34,347 nucleotides of DNA, taken from Actinomycetota bacterium (GTDB lineage: Bacteria; Actinomycetota; Actinomycetes; S36-B12). The position numbers were made by a program, and so were the translations under genes. The stretch spans positions 1 through 34,347 of the forward strand of contig JAPOKX010000004.1 in NCBI GenBank assembly GCA_029977425.1. The letters run 5' to 3'. This document shows positions 18,914 to 29,779 of the stretch, in pieces (position 1 is the first letter of the stretch; each line of letters starts with the position of its first letter). The notes under the pieces are model-generated. The model was not told where the DNA came from. It was given only the letters and a program-made list of their open reading frames with translations, and made no database searches.

Positions 18914-19767
18914 GCGGATTCGACCCCAGGGCCGGGATTCAGCCGGGCGAGGAGAACGACCCCAGCGAGCTGCCCGTCTTCGAGCAGGAGATCGACCTCA
19001 ACGCCGAGCAACTCAGCGAGCCGGGCGCAATCGTGCCGGGCCAGGAGGAGTACGTCCTCCATGCCGACGACCTGATCGCCGGCTACTTCCCAGGCGTCAA
19101 CATCCTCAACGGCTGCTCGCTCACCGCGAAGCAGGGCGAGCTCGTCGGCATCATCGGCCCCAACGGCGCGGGCAAGTCGACCCTGCTCAAGGCCATGTTC
19201 GGCCTCGTGCGCGTCCACTCCGGCCGGGTGACCCTGCGTGGCCGCGACATCACGAATCTCCGCGCGGACGTCCTTGTCAAGGAGGGCGTGGGCTTCGTCC
19301 CACAGACCAACAACGTCTTCCCCTCCCTCACCATCGAGGAGAACTTCCAGGTCGGCTGCTTCCAGAACCCCAAGATGTTCAACGAGCAGTTCGAGCGCGT
19401 GGTCTCGATCTTCCCCACCATGGCAGACCGTCGCAAGCAGCGGGCAGGCTCACTGTCGGGCGGTGAGCGCCAGATGGTGGCCATGGGCCGTGCCTTGATG
19501 ATGGACCCCAGCGTGCTGCTCCTCGACGAGCCCAGCGCCGGCCTGTCCCCCGCGCTCCAGGACGAGGTCTTCGTCAACGTCAAGGGCATCAACGCAGCTG
19601 GCGTCACTGTCGTCATCGTGGAGCAGAACGCCGCGCGATGCCTGCAGATCGTCGACCGCGGCTACGTCCTCGATCAGGGCAAGAATGCCTACACGGGTAC
19701 GGGACGGGAGCTCGCCAACGACCCCAAGGTCATCGAGCTCTACCTTGGCACTCTCGCCAAGGCCTAG
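18910..19767 (+). CDS. livF: branched-chain amino-acid ABC transporter ATP-binding protein LivF with N-terminal extension
   Basis: ATGA overlap with livG; GPNGAGKSTLLKAMFGLV, SLSGGERQMVAMGRALM, VLLLDEPSAGLSP; acidic N-terminal extension of about 50 aa before the ABC domain. Confidence 0.93.
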   Translation: MSGFDPRAGIQPGEENDPSELPVFEQEIDLNAEQLSEPGAIVPGQEEYVLHADDLIAGYFPGVNILNGCSLTAKQGELVGIIGPNGAGKSTLLKAMFGLVRVHSGRVTLRGRDITNLRADVLVKEGVGFVPQTNNVFPSLTIEENFQVGCFQNPKMFNEQFERVVSIFPTMADRRKQRAGSLSGGERQMVAMGRALMMDPSVLLLDEPSAGLSPALQDEVFVNVKGINAAGVTVVIVEQNAARCLQIVDRGYVLDQGKNAYTGTGRELANDPKVIELYLGTLAKA

Positions 19768-19923
19768 CCCAGCCTCTCACGACCGCCGGGTGGCGTGGCC
19801 ATCCGGCAGTGGCACGCCGGCGTAGCCCAGCGCGGCGCACCGGACCGCGAGGAGCCTCGAGCAGTCCTAGAAAGTCGATCGTGAACGCCACGCGCCTCAG
19901 CCGCCCAAGGGTACGGTCGCGCC

Positions 19924-20706
19924 ATGACGGCCTTGCGCGGCAAGCACGTGCTCATCACGGGCGGGTCCCAGGGGATCGGCCTCGCCACGGCGGCGGCCTG
20001 CCGCGGACGCGGCGCACGGGTGTCCGTCGTCGCCCGCGATCCTGCGCGGCTCGCGCAGGCCCAGTCGATGATTGAAGGGCTCGCCGTCGCGTCGGCGGAC
20101 GTGACCGACCCGGGCACGTTGCAGCAGGCCATTCGTGACCTGGAGGTAACGCACGGTCCCTGCGACGTGATCGTGACGGCCGCCGGAGCGGCCGAGCCGG
20201 GGTACGTCCAGGACCTCGGCGCGCAGGTGTACCGACGGCACGTCGAGCTCAACCAGATGGGCACCATCCACGCGGTCAGCGCCGTCCTGCCCGGCATGCT
20301 CGAACGCGGAGAGGGCCACGTGGTTCTGGTGTCATCCGTGGTCGGCCTCATCGGAGTGTTCGGTTACGCCGCGTATGCCCCCACGAAGTTCGCGGTTCGC
20401 GGCTACGGCCTCGCATTGGATGCCGAGGTGCGCGACCGCGGGGTGCGTGTCAGCATCGCCTACCCGCCCGACACGCGGACACCCGGCTTCGAGCGCGAGA
20501 ATCTCACCAAACCCGTCGAGACCCAGCGAGTGTCCGGGGCCGTCAGGCCCATCGCTCCGGAGCGCATGGCCAACGCCATCGCGCGAGGTATCGAGCGCAA
20601 CCGATTGCACGTCACGGCGGACCGTCAGACAGCGGCCATGGCCGCCCTCCTCGACCTGCCCGGGCCGGCGCTGCGCGCGTTCATGCGCCGCAGCGCGCGC
20701 GGCTGA
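19924..20706 (+). CDS. SDR-family oxidoreductase (3-ketodihydrosphingosine reductase-like)
   Basis: TGGSQGIG Rossmann motif, YAAYAPTKFAVRGYGLALDAEV (YxxxK), IAYPPDTRTPGFERENLTKP resembling KDSR-type SDRs. Confidence 0.85.
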   Translation: MTALRGKHVLITGGSQGIGLATAAACRGRGARVSVVARDPARLAQAQSMIEGLAVASADVTDPGTLQQAIRDLEVTHGPCDVIVTAAGAAEPGYVQDLGAQVYRRHVELNQMGTIHAVSAVLPGMLERGEGHVVLVSSVVGLIGVFGYAAYAPTKFAVRGYGLALDAEVRDRGVRVSIAYPPDTRTPGFERENLTKPVETQRVSGAVRPIAPERMANAIARGIERNRLHVTADRQTAAMAALLDLPGPALRAFMRRSARG

Positions 20707-20721
20707 GCACCCCTGGACATG

Positions 20722-20758
20722 CAGGAGGCCCGGCCCCTCAGCGGGACCGGGCCTCCTG
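20722..20758. terminator. bidirectional terminator-type hairpin between convergent SDR and livJ
   Basis: Perfect 12-bp inverted repeat CAGGAGGCCCGG ... CCGGGCCTCCTG (20722-20733 / 20747-20758) with additional CCC/GGG in the loop; no strong U-tract. Confidence 0.75.
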
Positions 20759-20771
20759 TACTGCTACGTGC

Positions 20772-22112
20772 TTACGGGACGGGGACCTCGACCGGTCCGA
20801 CGACCTCGATGCTCTCGAACTTGGTGTTCGTGAGGTACTGCACCACGTCGATGGTCGCAGCCTTGGGATCGCCGTACTCGTTGAAGTCCAGCGGGCCGGT
20901 GACACCGTCGTAGTTGGGCTGGCCGCCCGCCTGGATGATCGCGAGGCAGTCGGCGTAGGTGCCGCAAGCCTCGCCACCAGCGTCAGCGTTGGCGACCATC
21001 GGCATGGCCGCAGCGATCGCGGTGCCGTCGGCGCAGCCGGCGTACTCGGCCGCGAGAGCGACGAGGACCGTTGCGTCGTATGCCTGAGCGCCGTAGGCGA
21101 AGTCCGTCAGGGCGGGATCCTGCTCGAGGAGCTTGCCGTTGAAGGCCTCGACGTCGACGGAGGGATCACCCGTGGGAACGGTGCCGATCACGCCGGTCAT
21201 CGTGTCCTTCGGGAAGTCCTTGAACGCCGTCGTCGACAGGTTGCCATCGGCGAGGTAGATCTGGACCTCCTGCGGGCCGATGCCCTGCTTGATCATTTCC
21301 TGGATGAGCTTGACGGACTCGTCGAAGCCCACGACCTGGACGAACTCGGGGTTCGTGGCCGCGATCTTGGCAACCTCAGCCTCGAAGGAGGCAGCGGTGG
21401 GATCGTAGGTCAGGGACTCCGTGATGGTGCCGCCGCCGGCCTCGAACTCCGCGACGAAGGCGTTCTGCAGGCCCTCGCCGTAGGGATCCTTACGGGCAAT
21501 GCTCGCGCCGGAGGTGAACCCGTTGTCGAGGGCGTTGCTCGCCTGGACGGCGCCCTGGAGCGCATCGGACGGAGCGGTACGGAAGTAGAGACCGTTGTCC
21601 GGGTAGTCCGTGAGCGACGGGGCGGTGTTGGCGGGCGAAATCTGGAGCACGCCATTGCTCGTGATCTTGTCGATGACCGTGAAGGTCACGCCGGACGAGG
21701 CAGCGCCGATGATCGCCTGCACACCCTTCTGGAGGTGCGAGTCGACGGTCTGCGAGGCGATGTCGGTCTCGGTGTCGCCGGAGTCGCCGTACTCGTTGAC
21801 CACGGGCTGGCCGAGAACGCCGCCGGCGGCGTCGATCTCCTTGACAGCGAGGTCAACGCCCGCGAACTCGGGCGGGCCGAGGTAGGCGAGGCTGCCCGTC
21901 GCCGGCAGAAGTGTGCCGATCTTGAGCTGGGTGTTCTTGCAGTCAGTCGAGGGTGCGGGCTCGGCGGACGACGATGACGGAGCAGCGGAGGACGAGGCCG
22001 GTGCGGCGCTCGAGGACTCCGAAGTGCTGCTGCTGCCACCGCACGCTGCGAGCACGAGGCTCGCGGCGCCGAGGACCACGACTGCCCCCGCAATCGGGCT
22101 GCGTCGGATCAT
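20772..22112 (-). CDS. livJ: branched-chain amino-acid ABC transporter substrate-binding lipoprotein
   Basis: Start MIRRSPIAGAVVVLGAASLVLAACGG (lipobox), AAGGAG RBS; S/A/P linker; KIGTLLPATGSLAYLGPPEFAGVDLAVKEIDAAGGVLGQPV (Peripla_BP_6). Confidence 0.92.
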   Translation of the reverse strand: MIRRSPIAGAVVVLGAASLVLAACGGSSSTSESSSAAPASSSAAPSSSSAEPAPSTDCKNTQLKIGTLLPATGSLAYLGPPEFAGVDLAVKEIDAAGGVLGQPVVNEYGDSGDTETDIASQTVDSHLQKGVQAIIGAASSGVTFTVIDKITSNGVLQISPANTAPSLTDYPDNGLYFRTAPSDALQGAVQASNALDNGFTSGASIARKDPYGEGLQNAFVAEFEAGGGTITESLTYDPTAASFEAEVAKIAATNPEFVQVVGFDESVKLIQEMIKQGIGPQEVQIYLADGNLSTTAFKDFPKDTMTGVIGTVPTGDPSVDVEAFNGKLLEQDPALTDFAYGAQAYDATVLVALAAEYAGCADGTAIAAAMPMVANADAGGEACGTYADCLAIIQAGGQPNYDGVTGPLDFNEYGDPKAATIDVVQYLTNTKFESIEVVGPVEVPVP

Positions 22113-22227
22113 CAATTTCTCCTTAAGGGGTAGCGGGCCGTGACAGGCACGACCACGCCGTGATGGTGAGTTGAAACTACCCTGTGGATGATGGCCGCCG
22201 TCACCCCCCTGGGGGATCGTCACAGGA

Positions 22228-22259
22228 TGGTTAGCGAACCGTGACACGGCTCGTTACCA
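22228..22259. promoter_or_regulatory. imperfect palindrome upstream of livJ, directly downstream of the pdtaR-like gene; possible operator
   Basis: Minus strand TGGTAACGAGCCGTG-T-CACGGTTCGCTAACCA: arms complementary except two substitutions and one extra base; core CCGTGTCACGG is perfect. Confidence 0.5.
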
Positions 22260-22268
22260 TTTCGTGAC

Positions 22269-22877
22269 CTAGTCGCGCGCGTCCCCGGTTTCAGTGGCAA
22301 GGACCTGCCGGGCCACGTCTCCGAGCGGGCGGCGGGCATCCATGGCCGTCTGCCTGAGCCAGCGGTAGGCCTCGTCCTCCGCCAGGCCCATCCGATCGCC
22401 CAGCAGGGCCTTGGCCCGCTCGACGTCGCGCCGGTCGGCGAGTCGCTGCTCGGCCCGCTCCGCCGCTGCTGCGGAAGCCACGGCCTGGCCACGAGCCTCG
22501 CGGAGAGTGAGCCAACCGGACCACGCCATCTCGATCCCCGGCACGAGGTCATCCCGGCCGACTGGCTTCACCAGGTAGCCCATCGCACCCGCATCGCGCG
22601 CCTGAGCGATGCGCTCGCGCTGACCGAAGGCCGTGACCACCACGACGGCCGTGGCCTCGGACACTCTGCGCGTGACCTCGATGCCGTCGAGACCGGGCAT
22701 GGCGATGTCGACCAGTGCGACGTCGGGCACGAGCGATTCGATCCGCTCGACGGCGGTCTGCCCGTCCGCAGCCTGCGCGACGACGTCATAGCCCTCTTCG
22801 CGGAGAGTCTCGACGAGGTCCATGCGAATGACGGCCTCGTCTTCCGCCACCACGATGCGCGGTCGTGCCTGCGTCAC
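22269..22877 (-). CDS. pdtaR: PdtaR-like response regulator with ANTAR RNA-binding domain
   Basis: Receiver domain IVVAEDEAVIRMDLVETLREEGYDVV..., VALVDIAMPGLDGI, VVVVTAFGQRERIAQARDAGAMGYLVKPV; C-terminal ANTAR-like RRDVERAKALLGDRMGLAEDEAYRWLRQTAMDARRPLGDVA. Confidence 0.9.
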   Translation of the reverse strand: MTQARPRIVVAEDEAVIRMDLVETLREEGYDVVAQAADGQTAVERIESLVPDVALVDIAMPGLDGIEVTRRVSEATAVVVVTAFGQRERIAQARDAGAMGYLVKPVGRDDLVPGIEMAWSGWLTLREARGQAVASAAAAERAEQRLADRRDVERAKALLGDRMGLAEDEAYRWLRQTAMDARRPLGDVARQVLATETGDARD

Positions 22878-22932
22878 GGCCGAAGCCTAGGACAGCGCGA
22901 GCCCAGAGCAGCCCGGGTACCCTGGCCGCCAG

Positions 22933-23006
22933 GCCCCGGTATCCCAACCGGCAGAGGAAGCGGTCTCAAACACCGTCCAGTGTGGGTTCGAATCCCACCC
23001 GGGGCA
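22933..23006 (+). tRNA. tRNA-Leu(CAA)-like, short (class I) variable loop, no encoded CCA
   Basis: GCCCCGG/CCGGGGC acceptor, T-arm GTGGG-TTCGAAT-CCCAC, anticodon arm GCGGT-CTCAAAC-ACCGT (anticodon CAA), D-arm TCC...GGA, variable loop CCAGT (5 nt), A73. Confidence 0.85.
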
Positions 23007-23008
23007 CA

Positions 23009-24218
<1,210 letters not shown>

Positions 24219-24219
24219 G

Positions 24220-24780
24220 TCAGGTGACGCGGCCGAGGTAGGAACCGTCGCGGGTATCGACCTTCACGCGGGTGTCGGCCTCGATGAAGAGCGGCACCTG
24301 GATCTCAGCGCCCGTCTCGAGGGTTGCGGGCTTGGTGCCACCCGTCGAGCGATCGCCCTGCAGTCCGGGCTCGGTGTAGGTAATGGTGAGCTCGACAGCC
24401 GCGGGCAGCTCGACGTAGAGCGCGTTGCCCTCGTGCATCGCGACGATGCACTCCTGGTTCTCGAGCATCCAGCGCGCGTTGTCGCCCACCACCGCATTGG
24501 GGATCGTCACCTGGTCGTAGGTCGAGGTGTCCATGAAGACCCAGTCGTCACCATCGCGGTAGAGGTACTGCATGTCGCGCTTGTCGACATTGGCGGTCTC
24601 CACCTTGACGCCGGCGTTGAAGGTCTTGTCGACCACCTTGCCCGAGAGGACGTTCTTGAGCTTGGTGCGGACGAAGGCCCCGCCCTTGCCGGGCTTGACG
24701 TGCTGGAACTCCACCACGGTCCACAACTGGCCGTCGAGGTTGAGCACCAAGCCGTTCTTCAGGTCGTTGGTCGTTGCCAC
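24220..24780 (-). CDS. efp: elongation factor P
   Basis: [58 protein letters not shown]-terminal [17 protein letters not shown]. Confidence 0.97.
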   Translation of the reverse strand: MATTNDLKNGLVLNLDGQLWTVVEFQHVKPGKGGAFVRTKLKNVLSGKVVDKTFNAGVKVETANVDKRDMQYLYRDGDDWVFMDTSTYDQVTIPNAVVGDNARWMLENQECIVAMHEGNALYVELPAAVELTITYTEPGLQGDRSTGGTKPATLETGAEIQVPLFIEADTRVKVDTRDGSYLGRVT

Positions 24781-24798
24781 GTGCCGTCGTCCTCCCAG

Positions 24799-25881
24799 TC
24801 AGCCCAGCGCCACGAGGTCGCGGGGCGACGACGTCAGGGATCTGCTGGGACCCTCGCCCACCAGGATGGTGTCCTCGATGCGCACCCCGCCCCTGCCGGG
24901 GAGGTAGATGCCGGGTTCGATGGTCACCGGTGAGCCGGCGGGGAGCATACCCGTGGACCGAGGGCTGAAGAACGGCGCCTCATGGATCTGCAGGCCTACG
25001 CCGTGCCCCAGGCCATGGTCGAAGTAGTCGCCGTAGCCCGCCTCGGCCACGACGGATCGCGCGGCGTGATCGACGTCGAGCAAGCCTGCTCCCGCGCGAG
25101 CCGCATCCCGTCCGGCCTCCTGCGCTTCGGCGACGACCGCGTGGATCTCGCGCTGCCATTCGGCGGCCGCGCCCACGATGAAGGTCCGTGTCTCGTCGGC
25201 GTGATAGCCGCCCACGGCTGCGCCAAAGTCGATGAGCAGCAACTCGCCCCTCCCCAGCGGACGAGTGGTGGGCTCGTGATGCGGCTTGGCTGAGTGGGGT
25301 CCGCCGGCGACGATCGTCTCGAAGGACAGCTCATCGGCGCCACGGGCGAACATCTCCGCCTCCAGCCAGCGGGCGATCTCCCTCTCGGTAACGCCCTCGG
25401 AGATGCGCGGCAGGATCGCCTGGAGTGCCGCGTCGCTGACTGCGCACGCCCGTTCGATCAGCGCGATCTCCTCAGCGTCCTTGTGCATCCGACACGCCTC
25501 GACGATTCCCGTCGTCTCCCGCGGCGCGGAGCCGACAACGCCCTCGACGACGCGCAGGTCGCTCACGCTGAGGTGCGCGGACTCCACGGCGAGCACCCCG
25601 CCTCCCGAGGTGAGCCATGCGCCGGCGACGGCCGGCACGGTGAGCCGATCCAGGTGCACGGGCACATCGGCACACTGCTCACCGGCTTGGACGGTGTAGC
25701 GACCGTCCGTGCCGAGCAGCACGCGGTCCTCCTCGAGCAGCAGCACGGCGTTGCTGCCGGTGAAGCCGGTGAGATACCGGACATTCGCCAGGGACGTCAC
25801 GAGCAGCGCGGTGGCCTCTGGGCACGTGCGCTGCGTCTGCTCCCATGCCTGCGCGCGTCGTGCCGCGTGGATGTCAGGCAT
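24799..25881 (-). CDS. pepQ: M24-family Xaa-Pro aminopeptidase/dipeptidase
   Basis: Start [13 protein letters not shown] at 25881; [20 protein letters not shown]; metal site motifs [56 protein letters not shown]. Confidence 0.9.
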   Translation of the reverse strand: MPDIHAARRAQAWEQTQRTCPEATALLVTSLANVRYLTGFTGSNAVLLLEEDRVLLGTDGRYTVQAGEQCADVPVHLDRLTVPAVAGAWLTSGGGVLAVESAHLSVSDLRVVEGVVGSAPRETTGIVEACRMHKDAEEIALIERACAVSDAALQAILPRISEGVTEREIARWLEAEMFARGADELSFETIVAGGPHSAKPHHEPTTRPLGRGELLLIDFGAAVGGYHADETRTFIVGAAAEWQREIHAVVAEAQEAGRDAARAGAGLLDVDHAARSVVAEAGYGDYFDHGLGHGVGLQIHEAPFFSPRSTGMLPAGSPVTIEPGIYLPGRGGVRIEDTILVGEGPSRSLTSSPRDLVALG

Positions 25882-26314
25882 CCGATCCCGCGATCGCGCG
25901 CAGCGCCAGGGCGTAGGAGCCGATGCCGAAACCACTGATCGATCCGGTCACCACCGAAGCGATCACCGACGTATGCCGGAAGGACTCCCGAGCCGCGGGA
26001 TTGGACAGGTGGACTTCGACGGTCGGGGCCGCCACCTGGGCCAGGGCGTCGCGCAGTGCGTAGGAGTAGTGCGTGAAGGCACCGGCGTTGAGCACGACAG
26101 GAGTGCCGGCGTCGGCAGCCTCGTGCAGCCAGCCGACGAGTTCCGCTTCGGAGTCGGTCTGCCGGACCTCAACCTCCAGGCCGAGCTCTGACCCCGATGC
26201 CCGACATGCCTCCGCGAGTTCCTGGTGCGTGGTGTGGCCGTAGATCTCCGGCTCGCGCACGCCCAGGCGCCCCAGGTTGGGACCGTTGAGCACGAGCACG
26301 CGACGTGCGCTCAT
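25874..26314 (-). CDS. aroQ: type II 3-dehydroquinate dehydratase
   Basis: [21 protein letters not shown]..., [37 protein letters not shown]. Confidence 0.96.
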   Translation of the reverse strand: MSARRVLVLNGPNLGRLGVREPEIYGHTTHQELAEACRASGSELGLEVEVRQTDSEAELVGWLHEAADAGTPVVLNAGAFTHYSYALRDALAQVAAPTVEVHLSNPAARESFRHTSVIASVVTGSISGFGIGSYALALRAIAGSDA

Positions 26315-27408
26315 GACGCCACCTCCGCATAAGCCGCCGACAGAAGGGCGGGATCGGGTCCTTCGAGAATCGCCGGCCTTGCCACTCCGTCGAGTACGAC
26401 GAAGCGCAGCATGTCGCCGCGCGCCTTCTTGTCGATGCGCATGGCCGAGAGGAGACGATCCCAGCGGCCGCCGGCATAGGTCGTCGGCAGCCCGAGGGCA
26501 CTGAGCGACTCGCGATGCAGGTCGACAGTCGCGTCGTCGAGGCGCCCGGCCAGACGCGCGAGTTCCGCGACGTAGACCATGCCGACGCTGATAGCTGCAC
26601 CATGTCGCCAGCGATAGTCCTCGGCGCGCTCGATGGCATGCCCGAAGGTGTGGCCGTAGTTGAGGATCTCGCGCCCGAGCGGGCCGCCGATCGACTCGCG
26701 CAGGTCCTCCGAGACCACGTCCGCCTTGACGCGGATGGAGCGCTCGATGATCTCGCGGAGCCGGGCAGAGTCAGGTCGCACGGCGTCACCCGGGTCGGCC
26801 AGCACCAGGTCGAGGATCGCCGGATCTCGCACGAGGCCGCACTTGACGGACTCGGCGAGGCCGGCGACGAGATCATTGCGCGGGAGCGTCTCGAGTGCCG
26901 TGAGGTCGCACAGCACCCCGGCGGGCTCGTGGAAGGCGCCAACGAGGTTCTTGCCCGCGTCCGTATTGATGCCTGTCTTGCCGCCGACCGCAGCATCCAC
27001 CATGCCGAGCACTGTTGTCGGGACATGCACCACGCGTACGCCGCGCAGCCACGTGGCGGCAACGAAGCCGGCCAGGTCGGTGGTCGATCCTCCGCCGATG
27101 GCCACGATCGCGTCGGTGCGCGTGAAGCCGGCCTGCCCGAGGACCGACCAGCAGAAGGCCGCCACATCGGGCGTCTTCGCGGCCTCTCCGTCGGGGACTT
27201 CCAGGGCGATGGCTTCAAGGCCGTCGGCTACGAGATCCTCGCGGACCGCCTCCGCGGTGGTCGCGAGTGCCACCGGCGCGATCACGGCGACCCGACGGCA
27301 GTCGTGCCCCAACAGCCCGCGCAACTCGCCCAGCAGGCCGTGACCCACGAGGACGTCGTACGGGCGCTCAGCGCGGACGGGGATTCGCGTGACCTCCTCG
27401 GCGGTCAC
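26311..27408 (-). CDS. aroB: 3-dehydroquinate synthase
   Basis: [61 protein letters not shown]. Confidence 0.97.
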   Translation of the reverse strand: MTAEEVTRIPVRAERPYDVLVGHGLLGELRGLLGHDCRRVAVIAPVALATTAEAVREDLVADGLEAIALEVPDGEAAKTPDVAAFCWSVLGQAGFTRTDAIVAIGGGSTTDLAGFVAATWLRGVRVVHVPTTVLGMVDAAVGGKTGINTDAGKNLVGAFHEPAGVLCDLTALETLPRNDLVAGLAESVKCGLVRDPAILDLVLADPGDAVRPDSARLREIIERSIRVKADVVSEDLRESIGGPLGREILNYGHTFGHAIERAEDYRWRHGAAISVGMVYVAELARLAGRLDDATVDLHRESLSALGLPTTYAGGRWDRLLSAMRIDKKARGDMLRFVVLDGVARPAILEGPDPALLSAAYAEVAS

Positions 27409-27908
27409 GATGCCTCCACCGCTGCGACCACGGCATCGACGACCTCATCGGCGGTGCGTCCATCGGTGTCGATGCTCCACGTGGCGACCTCTTCGTAAAG
27501 GGGGGTTCGCTCGTCGAGAAGGGTCATGAGGGTGCCGCGCACGTTGCCCAGGAGCAGGGGTCGGCTGGTGTTGAGCCCCACGCGCTTCGCGGCCTCGCCC
27601 ACCCCCACGCGCAGCCATACGCACGGCGCCTGCACGAGTCGTGCACGCGTTGACTCATCGAGCACGGCACCGCCGCCGAGCGCGAGGACACCCTCGGCGT
27701 CGTCGAGGGCCCTTGCGATCACGTCACGCTCACGCGAGCGAAAGGACGCCTCCCCTTCGTCGACGAAGATGTCCGCCACGCTCTTGCCCGCCTCGGCTTC
27801 CACCATCTGGTCGCTGTCCCGGAAGGGCACGCCCCATAAGCGTGCGAGACGACGTCCCACCGTCGACTTGCCCGCACCGGGCGCCCCGACGATCACGATC
27901 GTGGTCAC
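27405..27908 (-). CDS. aroK: shikimate kinase
   Basis: [72 protein letters not shown]. Confidence 0.96.
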   Translation of the reverse strand: MTTIVIVGAPGAGKSTVGRRLARLWGVPFRDSDQMVEAEAGKSVADIFVDEGEASFRSRERDVIARALDDAEGVLALGGGAVLDESTRARLVQAPCVWLRVGVGEAAKRVGLNTSRPLLLGNVRGTLMTLLDERTPLYEEVATWSIDTDGRTADEVVDAVVAAVEAS

Positions 27909-29083
27909 GAGAAGGCCAGGTGATCGAGATAGGAGCGCAGATTGCGCCGCGCCTCGTCGACGGAGTCGCCTCCGAACTTCTCCATGACCGCGTCAGCGAG
28001 GACGAGGGCGACCATCGCCTCAGCGACCACACCGGCCGCAGGCACCGCGCACACGTCGGAGCGCTGGTTGATGGCCTTGGCCGCTTCGCCCGTTGCGACG
28101 TCCACGGTCTGCAGGGCACGAGGAATCGTCGAGATCGGCTTCATGGCGGCCCGCACCCGCAGCGTCTCTCCCGTCGTCATGCCGCCCTCGGTTCCCCCGG
28201 ATCGTCCGGACGTGCGCGTGAGGTGCTCGCCGTCCGAGACGATCTCGTCCTGTGCCAGGGAGCCACGCCGGGCGGCGAGATCGAAGCCATCGCCCACCTC
28301 GACGCCCTTGATCGCCTGGATGCCCATGAGGGCGGCGGCCAGTCGGGCGTCGATCCGGCGGTCCCAGTGCACATGACTGCCGAGGCCGGGGGGCAGGCCA
28401 TGGACGACGACCTCCACGACGCCGCCGAGCGTGTCTCCTTCGCGGTGGGCCGCGGAGATCTCCTCCTGCATGCGCTCACTGGCTCCGGCATCGAGCGCCC
28501 GTACGGGGTCGTCGTCGATGTGCGCGCGGTCGGCCGGCACCGGCACGGAATCGGGCTCGGCCACAGCGCCACCGATCCGCACCACGTGGCTGATGACCTC
28601 GATCCCGCCGACCTGTCGCAGGAACGCCCGCGCCACGGCGCCCAGGGCGACGCGTGCCGCCGTCTCGCGCGCGCTTGCGCGCTCCAGGATCGGTCGGGCA
28701 TCGTCGAATCCGTACTTCTGCATGCCGACGAGGTCGGCGTGACCGGGGCGAGGCCGCGTGAGGGGCGCGTTGCGCGCGAGTGCGGCGAGTTCGGCCTCAT
28801 CCACGGGGTCCGCGGACATGACCGCCTGCCACTTGGGCCATTCGCTATTGCCCACTTCGATCGCGATGGGCGATCCCAAGGACCGGCCATGGCGCACGCC
28901 GCCGAGCACCCGCACCTCGTCCTGCTCGAAGGCCATGCGCGCCCCGCGCCCGGCGCCGAGTCGACGGCGCCGCAGGTCCTCCCCGATGTCGGCGGTCGTC
29001 ACCTCGATGCCGGCGGGCAGGCCTTCGATGATGGCCACGAGGGCCGCGCCATGGGATTCCCCTGCGGTGAGCCAACGGACCAT
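27905..29083 (-). CDS. aroC: chorismate synthase
   Basis: [29 protein letters not shown]... [19 protein letters not shown]... [29 protein letters not shown]. Confidence 0.97.
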   Translation of the reverse strand: MVRWLTAGESHGAALVAIIEGLPAGIEVTTADIGEDLRRRRLGAGRGARMAFEQDEVRVLGGVRHGRSLGSPIAIEVGNSEWPKWQAVMSADPVDEAELAALARNAPLTRPRPGHADLVGMQKYGFDDARPILERASARETAARVALGAVARAFLRQVGGIEVISHVVRIGGAVAEPDSVPVPADRAHIDDDPVRALDAGASERMQEEISAAHREGDTLGGVVEVVVHGLPPGLGSHVHWDRRIDARLAAALMGIQAIKGVEVGDGFDLAARRGSLAQDEIVSDGEHLTRTSGRSGGTEGGMTTGETLRVRAAMKPISTIPRALQTVDVATGEAAKAINQRSDVCAVPAAGVVAEAMVALVLADAVMEKFGGDSVDEARRNLRSYLDHLAFS

Positions 29084-29113
29084 GCGCGAATCCTCTCAGA
29101 CCACGCCGGGACC

Positions 29114-29779
29114 TCACCCCGAGGCGAGCCCCACGAGTGTGCCCAGCAGGAGGAAGGGCCCGAAGGGCAGGGCCGTCCGCAGGGCACCCGTCAGGGGCTT
29201 GCGTGCCGCAGCCTCACGGACGAGGACGGCAAGCGCGGCCAGCGCCCCGAGGACGAAGCCCGCGACGATGCCGACGAGGACCGCGTTCCAGCCGAGGTAT
29301 CCGAGGTAGAGCCCCAGGGCCGGAGCCAGCTTGACGTCGCCCATCCCCAGCCCGCTCGGGCCGATGAGCGCCAGGGCCAGCATCGCGGCGGTGACCGCCA
29401 GGGCCGCGAGCCAGGCTCGGCCATAGGCGGCGCCTTCCAGCGGGACGAGGAGGAGGATCCCGCCCGCGCCCACCGCCGCCACGTTGAGGACGTCGGGGAT
29501 GCGATGCCGGGCGAGGTCGGTGCGCACGATCGGGGCGGCGATCCAGGCGAGGGCGATCCACGCGGGTGCCAGGGCCGTGTCGGGGACGAGGAGTACTGCA
29601 GCCGCTCCTCCTGCCCCGGCGATGAGGCCCGTGGCCCAGGGGCGCGAGCGCCATGTGTGAGCGTCGTCCTCCCTGAGGGACCAGCGGGCCAGCCGGTCCA
29701 GGAGCGGCCCCAGCGCCACGCCCACCAGGAGCACGAGCAGGGCGAGCGCCGCCTGCGCTGCCGGGATCTCCGGCGTCAT
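29114..29779 (-). CDS. A24-family prepilin peptidase-like membrane protease (no N-terminal methylase domain)
   Basis: MTPEIPAAQAALALL...; IVRTDLARHRIPDVLN and GLGMGDVKLAPALGLYLGYLGW with the two Asp motifs of A24 peptidases. Confidence 0.88.
   Translation of the reverse strand: MTPEIPAAQAALALLVLLVGVALGPLLDRLARWSLREDDAHTWRSRPWATGLIAGAGGAAAVLLVPDTALAPAWIALAWIAAPIVRTDLARHRIPDVLNVAAVGAGGILLLVPLEGAAYGRAWLAALAVTAAMLALALIGPSGLGMGDVKLAPALGLYLGYLGWNAVLVGIVAGFVLGALAALAVLVREAAARKPLTGALRTALPFGPFLLLGTLVGLASG

Noticed and set aside
19768-19923. Possible terminator or sRNA between livF and the SDR gene
   Set aside because: Partial inverted repeats (GCCGG...CCGGC) but no consistent stem or U-tract.
22933-23006. 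tRNA as integration site of a genomic island
   Set aside because: No integrase and no visible duplication of the tRNA 3' end in the window; neighbours are housekeeping genes.
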